Counted from the first letter of the stretch, positions 12,250 to 20,886 are shown. The stretch: 64,000 bases of DNA from Conexibacter sp. CPCC 206217 (GCF_030646165.1 NZ_JAUTDO010000006.1:372001-436000), one strand, 5' to 3'. Translations and numbers: made by a program. The notes: generated by a model not told the origin, from the sequence alone.

Positions 12250-13842
12250 TTACAGCGACGGCGGCGGCAGCTGAGTGGTCTGTCTGAGCGCCTCGCGCAG
12301 CGCGTGCGTGCGGGCGGCGGCGAAGCTGCGGCGCGGATCCTCCGCATCCAGGTGCGACAGCAGTCGCGACCACGCCAGCAGGTCGTCGGTGCCGGAGGCG
12401 CACTGCACCCACGACCACAGCGCCTCAGCGTCGTCGGAGCTGATCACCGCGTGGCGCAGCCAGCCGTCCAGCTCGTCACGTTCGCGCGCGACGCCCGGCG
12501 CCTCGGAGTCCGGCAGCAGCGGGCCCGTGTACGCCCGCGCCGCGGCGCGCACGTCGCTGGCGCGCAGCAGCGCGCGGACGCGCTCGGCGTCGCTGCTGAC
12601 GGCGGGGGAGAGGCGGTAGCGGTAGCCGTCGAGCGCATCGCCGAGCAGCTTGCGCAGGCGCGACATCTCGACGCGGATCGCGCCCGGGTGGCCATCGTCG
12701 CCGTAGAGGTCGGCGCACAGCACCTCGGCGCTGGCGCCACGCGGGCGGACCGTCAGCAGCGCCAGCAGCTCGGCGTGGCGGCGGCGCAGCGGGACGGCTC
12801 TGCCGTCGACGACCGCGCGCGGCTGCTCCGGGCCCAGCAGCGAGAGCTGAAGTTCGCTGACGTGCGGCGTCGCGGTCGCGCGCGCCGAGGTGTCCGCGCG
12901 CGCGACGACGTAGGCGTCGTCGCCGACCGGCTCGGCGATCGCCTGCACGCCGGAGGGCAGCGTCAGCGCACCGCCGCCGCTCGGGATCACCAGTCGCCGC
13001 GCGGGATCCCAGTGCTCGGGATGGCCGATCAGGACGCGGCCGGACTCGGTCACCAGCGCGCGCCGCACCGCGCCGGGGTCGAGCCGCTCGCCGTGGCGGG
13101 TGCGCAGCAGGTCGTCGCGCTCCAGCAGCGCCAGCCGCAGGAACCCCTCGACCGCGCGCGCGGTCGCGACGACGACCGAGAGGCTGTGCGGATGCACGCC
13201 GGTGAAGTCGCCGGTCAGGTCGATCACGCCGATCACGCTGCCGTTCTCGGGCTCGCGCACGGGCGCGGCGGAGCAGGTCCAGCGCTGCACCGGCTCGGTG
13301 AAGTGCTCTGCGGCGAAGACCTGCACGGCGTGGCCGGCGGCGATCGCGGTGCCGACGGCGTTGGTGCCGGCGCCCGCCTCGCTCCACAGCGCGCCCTCGA
13401 CGAAGTTCATCATGTCGGCGGCGCGCCCGCGCGTGTACGTGCTGCCCTCGACGCTCAGCAGGACGCCGTCCGCGTCGCTGACGACCATCAGGTGGTCGGC
13501 CTCGCCCGCGGCCTCCGACAGGCACTCGCGGATGATCGGCGCGGCGGCGGCGAGCGGGTGGCCGCGCCACAGCGAGCGGGCGTCGGAGAGGTCGGCGACC
13601 GACGGCGCGCTGTGACGGCCGCTGGGGTCGACGCCGGCGTCGCGCGAGCGCCGCCACGAGTCGGCGATCGGCAGCCGCACGTGGATCGACTCGGTGCCGT
13701 CGGTCGTGTCCGCACCGGCGAGGCCGTCGTCGGCCTGCGAGGACGGCTGCGCGACGAAGTCCTCCCACGCGTCGCGCAGTTCGCGCGCGCGTTTGGCTGG
13801 GACCGTCGCGGCGTCGACGGCAAGCCACGGATTCGCGGTCAC
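12250..13842 (-). CDS. GAF-domain regulator with C-terminal winged helix
   Basis: 530 aa. Residues 56-72 (LPIADSWRRSRDAGVDP) and the GAF region (about 95-230, with GAGTNAVGTAIAAGHAVQVFAAEH) are those of AcoR/MimR-type activators. The AAA+ sigma-54 domain is missing. Instead residues about 325-420 form an OmpR/SARP-like winged helix (VPLRRRHAELLALL, IRVEMSRLRKLLGD, YRYRL). This looks like an activator adapted to sigma-70-type RNA polymerase. It sits next to the prm operon on the same strand, so it is a good candidate for its effector-responsive activator. GTG start with a GGAG site. Confidence 0.72.
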   Translation of the reverse strand: MTANPWLAVDAATVPAKRARELRDAWEDFVAQPSSQADDGLAGADTTDGTESIHVRLPIADSWRRSRDAGVDPSGRHSAPSVADLSDARSLWRGHPLAAAAPIIRECLSEAAGEADHLMVVSDADGVLLSVEGSTYTRGRAADMMNFVEGALWSEAGAGTNAVGTAIAAGHAVQVFAAEHFTEPVQRWTCSAAPVREPENGSVIGVIDLTGDFTGVHPHSLSVVVATARAVEGFLRLALLERDDLLRTRHGERLDPGAVRRALVTESGRVLIGHPEHWDPARRLVIPSGGGALTLPSGVQAIAEPVGDDAYVVARADTSARATATPHVSELQLSLLGPEQPRAVVDGRAVPLRRRHAELLALLTVRPRGASAEVLCADLYGDDGHPGAIRVEMSRLRKLLGDALDGYRYRLSPAVSSDAERVRALLRASDVRAAARAYTGPLLPDSEAPGVARERDELDGWLRHAVISSDDAEALWSWVQCASGTDDLLAWSRLLSHLDAEDPRRSFAAARTHALREALRQTTQLPPPSL

Positions 13843-14165
13843 GTGACTCCGGCCGTCGCGGGACGACAGAGCGCAGCAGCGGTCACGTCCTGGCGAGACA
13901 GCGTCATCCGGGGATCCCTCTCCTCGCTCCTCGACCCCGCTGCGCCGCGCCTGAGCGGTCAGCGATGGTCGCTGAAACGACTCTAGCGCGTAACCCGCGT
14001 GTCGCGAAAGGGCTCGACGTCGGTCACTCCGTCGTCCGGTATGAGGCGAGCATGAGCCGCGCGGCGTGCGAGCGCCCGCGCTCGGCCGGCGTTCAGGCGT
14101 TGAACGCCGAAGGGGCCGTCCGGGCCCTTGGCCGGCGCTGCCGACCTCCGCAAGATGGAGGCTTC
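13843..14165. other. divergent intergenic region
   Basis: 323 bases between the minus-strand GAF regulator and the plus-strand secreted-protein gene. I see no convincing open frame. It contains the first copy of the composite palindrome element (14091-14131) described separately. Confidence 0.6.
14091..14131 (+). promoter_or_regulatory. composite palindrome element, copy 1
   Basis: GTTCAGGCGTTGAAC (14091-14105), embedded in a perfect 8-bp inverted repeat GGCGTTCA/TGAACGCC, is followed about 30 bases centre-to-centre by GGGCCCTTGG (14122-14131). Copies 2 and 3 lie before the pel-like operon and the deacetylase gene. It may be a regulator operator, an alternative-sigma promoter, or both. Confidence 0.55.
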
Positions 14166-15170
14166 GTGGTGCGACGAACGAGACCGGTCATGGCGCACGC
14201 GGCGGTCATGCTGCTGACGTGCGCGGCGGCGGGAGCAGCGATGCCGGTGGTCGCGGGGGCGGCCGATGCTCTGCCGCCTGCTGCCGCGAGGGCGGCCGAC
14301 GCTGTGCCGCCTGCTGCCGCGACGGCCGCCGAGTCACCGCCGTCGCTGCCCGGGCCGCCGCCCGGCGCCGGCGCCGGCTTTCCGCTGCCGCCGTCGGCGG
14401 GCGCCGTCCCGCTCGCTCCGGCGCCCGGTGCATCGACCGCGATCCCCGCGCCCGCGGGCCCGGCACTTGTGGACGGCGGTGCGCAGGTCACCGCCGCCGG
14501 CCGGCTCACGCTGCGTGTCGCGTGCGGCGCGAGCGGACGGGCGAGCCTGAGCGTCGCCGCGCTGCGCTCGGTGACGCTGGCGCGCGCGGCGTACGGCTGC
14601 CACGGCGGCCGCGCCGCGGTGCGGCTGCGGATCGACAGCGCCGACGCGAGACGGCTCGCGCCGATCAGTCCCGCGCTCGGGCGCGTGACGCTGCGCCAGG
14701 GCGCCACGACGGCGCGGTTGTCGGTCGCGCTCGCCGCAGCCGGCCGCTCGTGGTCGCCGGGGTTCTGGAGCGACGGCGGCCTGCAATGCGCCTCGCCAGG
14801 CCCGGCGCAGGCGTATCTGGTGGCGCCGAACTTCACGGTGACGCCGTCGACCTCGATCGCCGTGCGGCCATGGGTCGCCTCGTACACCGCCGACGGCGGC
14901 TGGCGCTGGCTCGGCCTGCGGGGGCGCGACGCCAGCCGCTGGCTGGAACTGATCGCGACCCCGGCCGGCGTCGCGCAATGGCTGCAGCCCGCCGGTGCGC
15001 TGAACCCGTGGACGTGGGGGCCGATCGACGTGCCCGGCGGCGCGCGGTCATATGCGCTGGGCGTCTTCGAGGTGATCTACTGGTACGGCGGCCGGCCGAC
15101 CTACGTGTGGCGTTACGCGCGTTCGTTCGTCGCGGCTCAGCCGACCGGCTCCTACTGCGTGTACGGCTGA
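14166..15170 (+). CDS. secreted protein of unknown function
   Basis: About 334 aa. The start is the GTG at 14166 (or the next codon) after GGAGG. A short basic segment and a hydrophobic stretch (AHAAVMLLTCAAAGAAMPVVAGA) form a signal peptide. Next comes a 90-residue Ala/Pro-rich linker, then a beta-rich region (AGRLTLRVACGASGRASLSV). The C-terminal 160 residues are rich in Trp and Tyr (FWSDGGLQCASPG, WTWGPIDVPGGARSYALGVFEVIYWYGG, ending in SYCVYG), which suggests a carbohydrate- or wall-binding fold. I do not recognise the family. It shares the upstream element with the exopolysaccharide genes, so it may belong to that system. Confidence 0.6.
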   Translation: MVRRTRPVMAHAAVMLLTCAAAGAAMPVVAGAADALPPAAARAADAVPPAAATAAESPPSLPGPPPGAGAGFPLPPSAGAVPLAPAPGASTAIPAPAGPALVDGGAQVTAAGRLTLRVACGASGRASLSVAALRSVTLARAAYGCHGGRAAVRLRIDSADARRLAPISPALGRVTLRQGATTARLSVALAAAGRSWSPGFWSDGGLQCASPGPAQAYLVAPNFTVTPSTSIAVRPWVASYTADGGWRWLGLRGRDASRWLELIATPAGVAQWLQPAGALNPWTWGPIDVPGGARSYALGVFEVIYWYGGRPTYVWRYARSFVAAQPTGSYCVYG

Positions 15171-15243
15171 GCGGCGGGCGCCTCGAGCGGGCCGCGCGAT
15201 GCCGGGTGGGCGGCGGTCGGACGTGCCGCGTGGGCCGCGGCCG

Positions 15244-15888
15244 TCAGACGAGCTCCTCGCGGACCGCGTGCACCGCCGCCTGGATGCGGTTGGCGACGTG
15301 CAGCTTGGTGAGGATGCTCGAGATGTGGTTCTTGACCGTGTGCGGGCTGATGAACAGCTGCGCGGCGATCGCCGCGTTGTCCTTGCCGTCGGCGACCAGG
15401 CGCAGGACGTCGTGCTCGCGCGGCGACAGCGGGTCGTCGTCGTGCGGGGGGTGCGGCCGGCCGTTGCTGCGGATCCGCCCGAGCACGGTGGCCGCCACGC
15501 GCGGGGAGAGCATCGCCTCGCCCGCCGCGACCGCGCGCACGCCGGCGACGATCGTCTCGATCGCGGCGTCCTTCAGCAGATAGCCGCGGCTGCCGGCGAG
15601 CAATGCGTCGGTCAGGTCGTCCTCCGCCGCCGAGACGGTCAGCACGAGCGCCGCGGTCGCCGGCGCGCAGGCGGCGATCTGGCGGATCGTCTCTATCCCC
15701 GTGCCATCCGGCAGGTCGAGGTCGACGACCGCGACGTCGGGCGCGTAGCGCTGCACCAGCCTCACGCCGCCGGCGACCGTCGGCGCGTCGCCCGCGACGG
15801 CGATGTCGTGCGCCGTCAGCAGCTCGCGCAGCCCGGCGCGGAAGATCGTGTGGTCGTCGACCAACACGACGGTGATCGCGTCAGTCAT
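15244..15888 (-). CDS. NarL/FixJ-family response regulator
   Basis: 214 aa. The receiver has an intact acidic pair (LVDDH), phospho-acceptor Asp (VVDLDLPDG) and Lys (LLKDAA). The C-terminal LuxR-type helix-turn-helix is LSPREHDVLRLVADGKDNAAIAAQLFISPHTVKNHISSILTKL. The start is the ATG at 15888, because a longer frame adds only non-homologous residues. It is third in the kinase-regulator-regulator set, divergent from the pel-like operon, and a natural candidate to bind the nearby palindrome elements, since LuxR-type domains bind inverted repeats. Confidence 0.9.
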   Translation of the reverse strand: MTDAITVVLVDDHTIFRAGLRELLTAHDIAVAGDAPTVAGGVRLVQRYAPDVAVVDLDLPDGTGIETIRQIAACAPATAALVLTVSAAEDDLTDALLAGSRGYLLKDAAIETIVAGVRAVAAGEAMLSPRVAATVLGRIRSNGRPHPPHDDDPLSPREHDVLRLVADGKDNAAIAAQLFISPHTVKNHISSILTKLHVANRIQAAVHAVREELV

Positions 15889-15942
15889 CGGTTGTCGCCA
15901 CCGCCTCGCGGGTCGCTCGCAGCGGTCGTCACGGCGCACGCC

Positions 15943-16593
15943 TCACGTCGCCATCGCATGGCTTGTCAGCCGCAGCGCCGCGTCGCGATCGCTGGCGCCG
16001 AGGCGGCGGACGCTGGTCGAGAGGTGGCGGCGGACCGTCACCGGCGAGACGCCGAGCTGCTGCGCGATCTGCTTCGTCGAGAGGCCGCGGCGCAGCAGCT
16101 CCAGCGATGCGGACTCGCGCGGCGACAGCGTCACGACGGCGCCGTCGGAGAGCCGCACGCGCCGCGCGCCGCCGCGCGTCTGCAGTTCCTCGACGACGCG
16201 CGCCACGAGCGTCCGCGACAGCGGCGCCTCGCCGCGCGCGGCGCCGCGGACGGCGCGCGCGAGCGGAGCCGGGGCGATGTCCTTCAGCAGGTAGCCGACC
16301 GCGCCGGCGCGCAACGCCGCCAGCAGCTCGTCGTCGGAGTGTCTGGCCGCGAGCAGCACGATCCGCGCGCGCGGGCAGCGGGCCGAGATCTCGGCGACGG
16401 TCGAGATCGCGCCGCCCGGCAGGCCGGCGTCGAGCAGGCAGACGTCGATCGCGTGGTGCTGCGCGGCGACGGTCGCGCCGCGCGCGTCGACGGCCTCGGC
16501 GACGACCGCGAGGCCGTCGTGCTCGAGCGCGATCCGCAGCCCCAGCCGCGTGACCGGCTGACCGTCCGCCAGCAGCACGCGCGGCTGGTCCAT
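15943..16593 (-). CDS. NarL-family response regulator with altered receiver
   Basis: 216 aa. The receiver domain has the phospho-acceptor Asp (VCLLDAGLPGG) and Lys (YLLKDIAP), but the usual Asp-Asp metal pair reads LLADGQP, so one acidic residue is Gly. The LuxR-type helix-turn-helix is LSPRESASLELLRRGLSTKQIAQQLGVSPVTVRRHL. The ATG overlaps the kinase stop (TGATG), so kinase and regulator are probably translationally coupled. The weakened pocket suggests reduced or phosphorylation-independent activity, which is inference. Confidence 0.87.
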   Translation of the reverse strand: MDQPRVLLADGQPVTRLGLRIALEHDGLAVVAEAVDARGATVAAQHHAIDVCLLDAGLPGGAISTVAEISARCPRARIVLLAARHSDDELLAALRAGAVGYLLKDIAPAPLARAVRGAARGEAPLSRTLVARVVEELQTRGGARRVRLSDGAVVTLSPRESASLELLRRGLSTKQIAQQLGVSPVTVRRHLSTSVRRLGASDRDAALRLTSHAMAT

Positions 16594-17372
16594 CAGGGCA
16601 GCACCACCGCGACTTCGGTGCCCTCGCCAGGCCGCGCGCTGACGCGGAAGCTGCCGCCGAGCAGCTCGGCGCGCTCGCGCATCGAGACGAGTCCCCAGCC
16701 GCGCGGGGCGGGAGCGCCGACCGGCGGCGCGAACCCGCGTCCGTCGTCGGCGACGCTCAACGACAGCCCGCCGGCGCACGTGCGCAGGCAGACGCGGACG
16801 CGCTCGGCGGTGCCGTGCTCGACGGCGTTGGCGAGCGCCTGGCCGAGGATCCGCAGGACGGCGGTTCGCCGCGCGCGGTCGCTCGCGGCGGCGCCGGCCA
16901 GCTCCAGCCGCAGCTCGACCGCGACGCCGAAGCGCGCCGTGAACGACGCGACCGCCTGCTCCACCAGCGTCCCGAGCGGCACGTCGGACGGCGCGCGCAG
17001 CGTGTCGATCGTCAGCCGCGCCTCGATCAGCGCCCGTCGCGACGCCGCCCGCAGCTCCCGCACGAGGTCGGGATCGGGCGCCGCGCCGTCGAGGCGCTGC
17101 AGCTGCGCGGCGATGAACGCCAGCTCCTGCGCGAGGCCGTCGTGCACGTCGCGCGCGATCGCGCGCCGCTGCTCGGCCAGCGCGGCGGACCGCCGCTCGC
17201 GCTCCCGTCGTGCGGTCTTCGCCGCGCCGCGTTCGCGCCGTGCGGTCTTCGCCACCGCGTCCTGTGGTCGCGGTCTTGGCTTCGCGCGCCTGACCTGGGC
17301 CCGTCGGCCGTCCTGGAAGCGATCCTTCGGAGAGCATCGTGCCCGACCGGCGAGCACTCTTCGTGCCATCAC
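16593..17372 (-). CDS. sensor-less HisKA_3 histidine kinase
   Basis: 259 aa. The dimerisation/phosphotransfer helix has the NarX-type H-box IARDVHDGLAQELAFI, and the ATPase domain has NAVEHG, DDGRGF and GWGLVSMRERAELLGG. There is no transmembrane or recognised sensor domain. The first 65 residues are a basic low-complexity stretch with a 10-residue repeat (AKTARRERG-like), encoded by a degenerate 30-bp tandem repeat near 17195-17255. The GTG at 17372 is followed directly by ATG. It is presumably cytoplasmic and coupled to the two response regulators downstream. The input signal is unknown. Confidence 0.8.
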   Translation of the reverse strand: MMARRVLAGRARCSPKDRFQDGRRAQVRRAKPRPRPQDAVAKTARRERGAAKTARRERERRSAALAEQRRAIARDVHDGLAQELAFIAAQLQRLDGAAPDPDLVRELRAASRRALIEARLTIDTLRAPSDVPLGTLVEQAVASFTARFGVAVELRLELAGAAASDRARRTAVLRILGQALANAVEHGTAERVRVCLRTCAGGLSLSVADDGRGFAPPVGAPAPRGWGLVSMRERAELLGGSFRVSARPGEGTEVAVVLP

Positions 17373-17540
17373 TCGCGGTCTCCTTCAACCTCTGCCATGA
17401 GGAATTTCGGACGACCGTACCGCATCGACGGTCCCGAAACCGGTGGGAGGGGCGATCGAAACGCGATCCATACCTTTCGGGTGAAGATGGCGCGTGCGAA
17501 CTCGCCGGATCGGGCGCTTCGCGCGACGTGCGGACGCGTC

Positions 17541-17583
17541 GTTCAGCGCTTGAACACCAGATGGGACAGGCGGCCCATTGGGG
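17541..17583 (+). promoter_or_regulatory. composite palindrome element, copy 2
   Basis: GTTCAGCGCTTGAAC (17541-17555), then 18 bases, then CCCATT within GGCGGCCCATTGGGG (17569-17583). It sits between the divergent kinase gene and the coiled-coil/PelF-like operon. The 13-base block GCGGCCCATTGGG is identical in copy 3. Confidence 0.6.
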
Positions 17584-17662
17584 TTTCTCCGAGGACCCTC
17601 GACACTGGTTCCCGTTCGATGACGGACTTCATCGAGGTCGTCCCCCGGAGGTGACGGGCACC

Positions 17663-18076
17663 ATGCAGGCCAGGACGGTAGATGCGAGCAGGGGCGCAAC
17701 CCCGGACGACGCTCGCACACCCGCCCCGGGTCGCGTCGGTCGCCGCGCGAAGGCCGGCGGCTGGCTGCGCGGGGCGACCGCGGGCGCCGACGAGCGCGAT
17801 GGCGCCTCGCACGTCGAGCAGCTGGAGGCGGAGCTGGCGCTGCTGCGCGAGGAGAACGCGCGGCTGAAGATCCGCGCCGCACGCGAACCGGAGCGGCCGT
17901 GGGACGAACGCGTGCGCGACCGCGTCGTCCCGCGCGCGACCCATTCCGACGGCCCGGGCGACGACGTCTGGGAGCTGGTGACCGAGTGCCGGCTGCTGCG
18001 CACTGCGCTCGTCGATGCGTGCCGCGACCTCGAGGTGGCACTGCAAAGGGTCGACGGGTGCCTCCCAGCATCTTGA
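17663..18076 (+). CDS. small coiled-coil protein upstream of pelF-like gene
   Basis: 137 aa, unrecognised. The first 45 residues are polar. A coiled coil (HVEQLEAELALLREENARLKIRA, about 55-77) follows, and a second helical, possibly coiled, part (WELVTECRLLRTALVDACRDLEVALQRV) ends the protein. The start is the ATG at 17663, eight bases after GGAGGTGA. It overlaps the glycosyltransferase gene by 19 bases, so the two are cotranscribed. No signal peptide or membrane helix is present. It may act as an adaptor for the synthase complex, but this is a guess from position. Confidence 0.65.
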   Translation: MQARTVDASRGATPDDARTPAPGRVGRRAKAGGWLRGATAGADERDGASHVEQLEAELALLREENARLKIRAAREPERPWDERVRDRVVPRATHSDGPGDDVWELVTECRLLRTALVDACRDLEVALQRVDGCLPAS

Positions 18077-19557
18077 TGACGACCGAAGGCACCTACCCGT
18101 TCGCCGTGGGCGGGGTCAGTTCCTGGTGCCATGTCGTGGTCGGCGGCCTGCCCGAGTTCACGTGGCGGATCCTTCCCATCCACGCGGGCGGCCGCCGGCC
18201 CGTCCAGCTCTACGAGCTGGCACCGAACGCCGCGCTGGCCGGCCGGATCGACGTCTGGTCCGAGCAATTGCCGCGGCGGCGCCGGACGTCCGGGCTGCGC
18301 CGCGAGGTGCGGCCCGGGCTGCCGGGCGACCTCGCACGCGCGCTGATCGGCTGGCGCGGCGACCAGCGCGCGCTCGTCGAGGGGCTCGTCTGGGCGCGCG
18401 CCCATCCCGACGCGCTGCGCCCGACGTTCCGCTCGATCGAGGCCTGGGAGCAGTTCGTCGCCGAGCTGCAGCTGGTCGTCGCCGAGCGCCATCCGGACGC
18501 CGCGCCGGCGCCCGAGCTCGACGCCGTCGACGCGGCGATGCTGTACCAGCGGCTGTACTGGATCGCCCGCACCGCGGCCGTCGCGACGCCGCCCTGCGAC
18601 GTGCTGCACGTGACCGCGGCCGGCTGGGCCGCGCTGCCGGCGCTCGTCGACCGGCACCTGCGCGGGACGCCGCTGCTGCTGACCGAGCACGGCGTCTACG
18701 TGCGCGAGGCGTATCTGGCCGCCGCACGCGCAGACGCCTCCGCCGGCGAGCGCTTCCTCGCGACGCGGCTGGCGCGCGGGCTCAGCCTCGCCGCGTACGC
18801 CGCCGCCGACGTGATCGCCCCGGTGACCGAGGCGAACGCGGCGTGGGAGGTCGGTCTCGGGGTCGACCCGGCGAAGATCTGCGTGATCCACAACGGGATC
18901 CCCGCGCCGCTCGGCTCGATCGCGCCGCCCGGCGGGTTGAAGGTCGTCTCGATCGGCCGCATCGACCCGCTCAAGGACGTCCAGACGATGCTGCACGTTG
19001 CGGTCGAGGTGTGCGAGCGGGTCCCGCAGGCGCGGTTCGAATACTGGGGCCCGGCGACGCGTGGCCAGGAGGCCTATGCGCGCGCCTGCGAGCAGCTGCG
19101 CCAACAGCTCGGCCTCGGCGACCGCTTCCGCTTCATGGGGTCGACGCAGACGCCCGACGAGGTCCTGCGCGACGCCGACGTGGTGCTGCTGACGAGCATC
19201 TCCGAGGGGATGCCGATGGCGATCCTGGAGGCGATGGCGCAGGGGCGCGCGGTCGTCGCGACCGGTGTCGGCGGCGTCCCGGACGTGCTGCGCGGCTGCG
19301 GTGTCGTCGTCCCCTCCGGCGACGTCGACGGTCTCGCCAGCGGCGTCACGACGCTGCTGCGCGACCCGCAGTTCGCGGCTCAGCTCGGCCAGCGCGCGTT
19401 CGACCGCGTCTGCGAGCGCTATACGCAGTCGCTCTGCCTGGCGCGCTACCGCGAGCTGCTGGGTCAGCTGAGCGCCGCGCCGCGCGCCGAGCAGTCGCCG
19501 GCCTCCGCGCGTGAGCCGGTCGAGGAGCTGCGCGCGGCGCTCTGCGAGGTCGCCTGA
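18058..19557 (+). CDS. pelF: PelF-like GT4 glycosyltransferase
   Basis: 499 aa, close to the 507 aa of Pseudomonas PelF. The N-terminus PSILMTTEGTYPFAVGGVSSWCHVVVGGLPEFTW has the PelF hallmark EGTYP..GGVSSW. The C-terminal GT-B domain has GRIDPLKDV and the E-x7-E region SEGMPMAILEAMAQGRAVVATGVGGVPD. PelF uses UDP-GalNAc to build the Pel polysaccharide in the cytoplasm. The GTG at 18058 keeps the first beta-strand intact; the ATG at 18076 would remove part of it. The gene is followed without gap by the membrane-protein gene. Symbol by homology; the product sugar is not proven here. Confidence 0.85.
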   Translation: MPPSILMTTEGTYPFAVGGVSSWCHVVVGGLPEFTWRILPIHAGGRRPVQLYELAPNAALAGRIDVWSEQLPRRRRTSGLRREVRPGLPGDLARALIGWRGDQRALVEGLVWARAHPDALRPTFRSIEAWEQFVAELQLVVAERHPDAAPAPELDAVDAAMLYQRLYWIARTAAVATPPCDVLHVTAAGWAALPALVDRHLRGTPLLLTEHGVYVREAYLAAARADASAGERFLATRLARGLSLAAYAAADVIAPVTEANAAWEVGLGVDPAKICVIHNGIPAPLGSIAPPGGLKVVSIGRIDPLKDVQTMLHVAVEVCERVPQARFEYWGPATRGQEAYARACEQLRQQLGLGDRFRFMGSTQTPDEVLRDADVVLLTSISEGMPMAILEAMAQGRAVVATGVGGVPDVLRGCGVVVPSGDVDGLASGVTTLLRDPQFAAQLGQRAFDRVCERYTQSLCLARYRELLGQLSAAPRAEQSPASAREPVEELRAALCEVA

Positions 19558-20874
19558 ATGAGCGTCGGCGACGTGGGCGCGGACGGGGCCGGCGCGGTCA
19601 TCCACGCACGCCTGGGACGGCCGCCGCAGGACGTGCTGGAGGCCGCGGTCGTGTTGGAGGCGTGGGGCGGCATGACGGCCGAGTCCGCGCTGCGGATCGG
19701 GCCGCGCGTGCTGCTGCCGGCGCTGCGCTGCACCGATCCGCGCCGGTGGCAGCCGGTCGACCGCGAAGGCCGCAGGGCCGTCGTCGCCGAGGGCGTCGCG
19801 CTGCTGGCGGCGATCCTCGCGATCGCGGTCTGGGCCGGGCCGCTGAGCGCCGCGCTCGGCGACACCACGTTCGAGCGCGCGCTGCGGCTGGCATTGCCGA
19901 TCACGCTGGCGCTGCAGTGGACGATCCGCAGCCGCTACCTCAGCCGCCGCGCCGGCCTCGCCTGCCTGGCGGAGAACCGCGTCGGCCTCACGCTCGCGCT
20001 CGTCGCGCTGGCGGCCTGCGTCGCGGCCGTGCCCGACGGCGGCCCGATCGCCGCGATGCTCGTCGCGATCTGGGGCGGCGGGACGGTCCTGACGCGGCGC
20101 GGCTGGGGACTGCTCTACGGCGGGCTGCTGGCCGTCGAGGCGCTGTGGCTCGTGCTCGGGCTGCCGGCGCTGGCGTCGCTCGTCGTGCTGACGGTCGTGA
20201 CGCTGGCGACGGTCGTGTACGCGGTCGTGAGCGCGCACGAGACGGCGGTCATGCCGCCGGGACGGCTGACGCGGGCGCTGGCCGCCGGCGTCATCGGCGG
20301 GCTGCTCGGCTGCCTGCTGGTCGGCGACCCGAGCCTCGGCTGGGGAATCCACGGGACCTTCCCGGCGCTGACGCTGGTGCCGTCGGTCGTCGGCAGCTTC
20401 TGGGGCGGCTACCACCTGTGGCAGTTCCACGAGGAGATCCCGCGCGGGCTGCGCGGCGTCGAGCTGTCGCGCGCGAGCGCCTCGATGGTGCGCGGGCCGG
20501 CGACGGAGATCGTCCTGCAGGCGCTGGTGCGGCTGATCGGGATCACCGTCGCGCTGTCGCTGGTGGTGCTGCTGATCTCGCGCTGGACCTCCGGCACCGA
20601 CGCGCCGAGCCTGTTCGTCGCGTTCGGTCTCGCCGCGCTCGTCTGCATGTTCGTCAGCCTGCTGGAGTCGCTCGGCTACGACCGCTGGGCGCTGCTGTGC
20701 GCCGGCGCGAGCGTGGCGGTCGAGCTGCTCGTCAGCCACTGGCTCGGCGCGCCGGTCGCGGGCGCCGGGCTGATCGCGGGAGGGACGGTCGGCACGCTGC
20801 TCGCGCTCGCGCCGCTCGTCGGCCTGCTGCGCTTTCCGGGGCGGGTGCTGGCGACGGCGCTGTGGATTCAGTGA
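19558..20874 (+). CDS. 12-TM membrane protein, probable PelG-like exporter
   Basis: 438 aa (Pseudomonas PelG is 456 aa). After about 80 soluble residues there are roughly twelve hydrophobic segments, including VALLAAILAIAVWAG, LASLVVLTVVTLATVVYAVV and IGITVALSLVVLLI. Conspicuous motifs are LVPSVVGSFWGGYHLWQFHEEIPRGL and SLLESLGYDRWALL. PelG-type proteins are thought to move the Pel chain across the inner membrane. Size, topology and direct linkage to the PelF-like gene (stop immediately followed by ATG) support the same job. Primary-sequence recognition is only moderate, so another flippase family is possible. Confidence 0.65.
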   Translation: MSVGDVGADGAGAVIHARLGRPPQDVLEAAVVLEAWGGMTAESALRIGPRVLLPALRCTDPRRWQPVDREGRRAVVAEGVALLAAILAIAVWAGPLSAALGDTTFERALRLALPITLALQWTIRSRYLSRRAGLACLAENRVGLTLALVALAACVAAVPDGGPIAAMLVAIWGGGTVLTRRGWGLLYGGLLAVEALWLVLGLPALASLVVLTVVTLATVVYAVVSAHETAVMPPGRLTRALAAGVIGGLLGCLLVGDPSLGWGIHGTFPALTLVPSVVGSFWGGYHLWQFHEEIPRGLRGVELSRASASMVRGPATEIVLQALVRLIGITVALSLVVLLISRWTSGTDAPSLFVAFGLAALVCMFVSLLESLGYDRWALLCAGASVAVELLVSHWLGAPVAGAGLIAGGTVGTLLALAPLVGLLRFPGRVLATALWIQ

Positions 20875-20886
20875 CGCCGCGCCCGC

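Noticed and set aside
13983-14198. 71-aa minus-strand frame in the intergenic region before the secreted-protein gene
   Set aside because: No ribosome site, low-complexity Arg/Ala composition, and it runs through the composite element.
17629-20739. 1036-aa minus-strand open frame across the pelF-like operon
   Set aside because: Composition is Arg/Gln/Asp/His-rich without any domain, and it lies exactly opposite well-supported genes. Long stop-free antisense frames are expected at this GC content.
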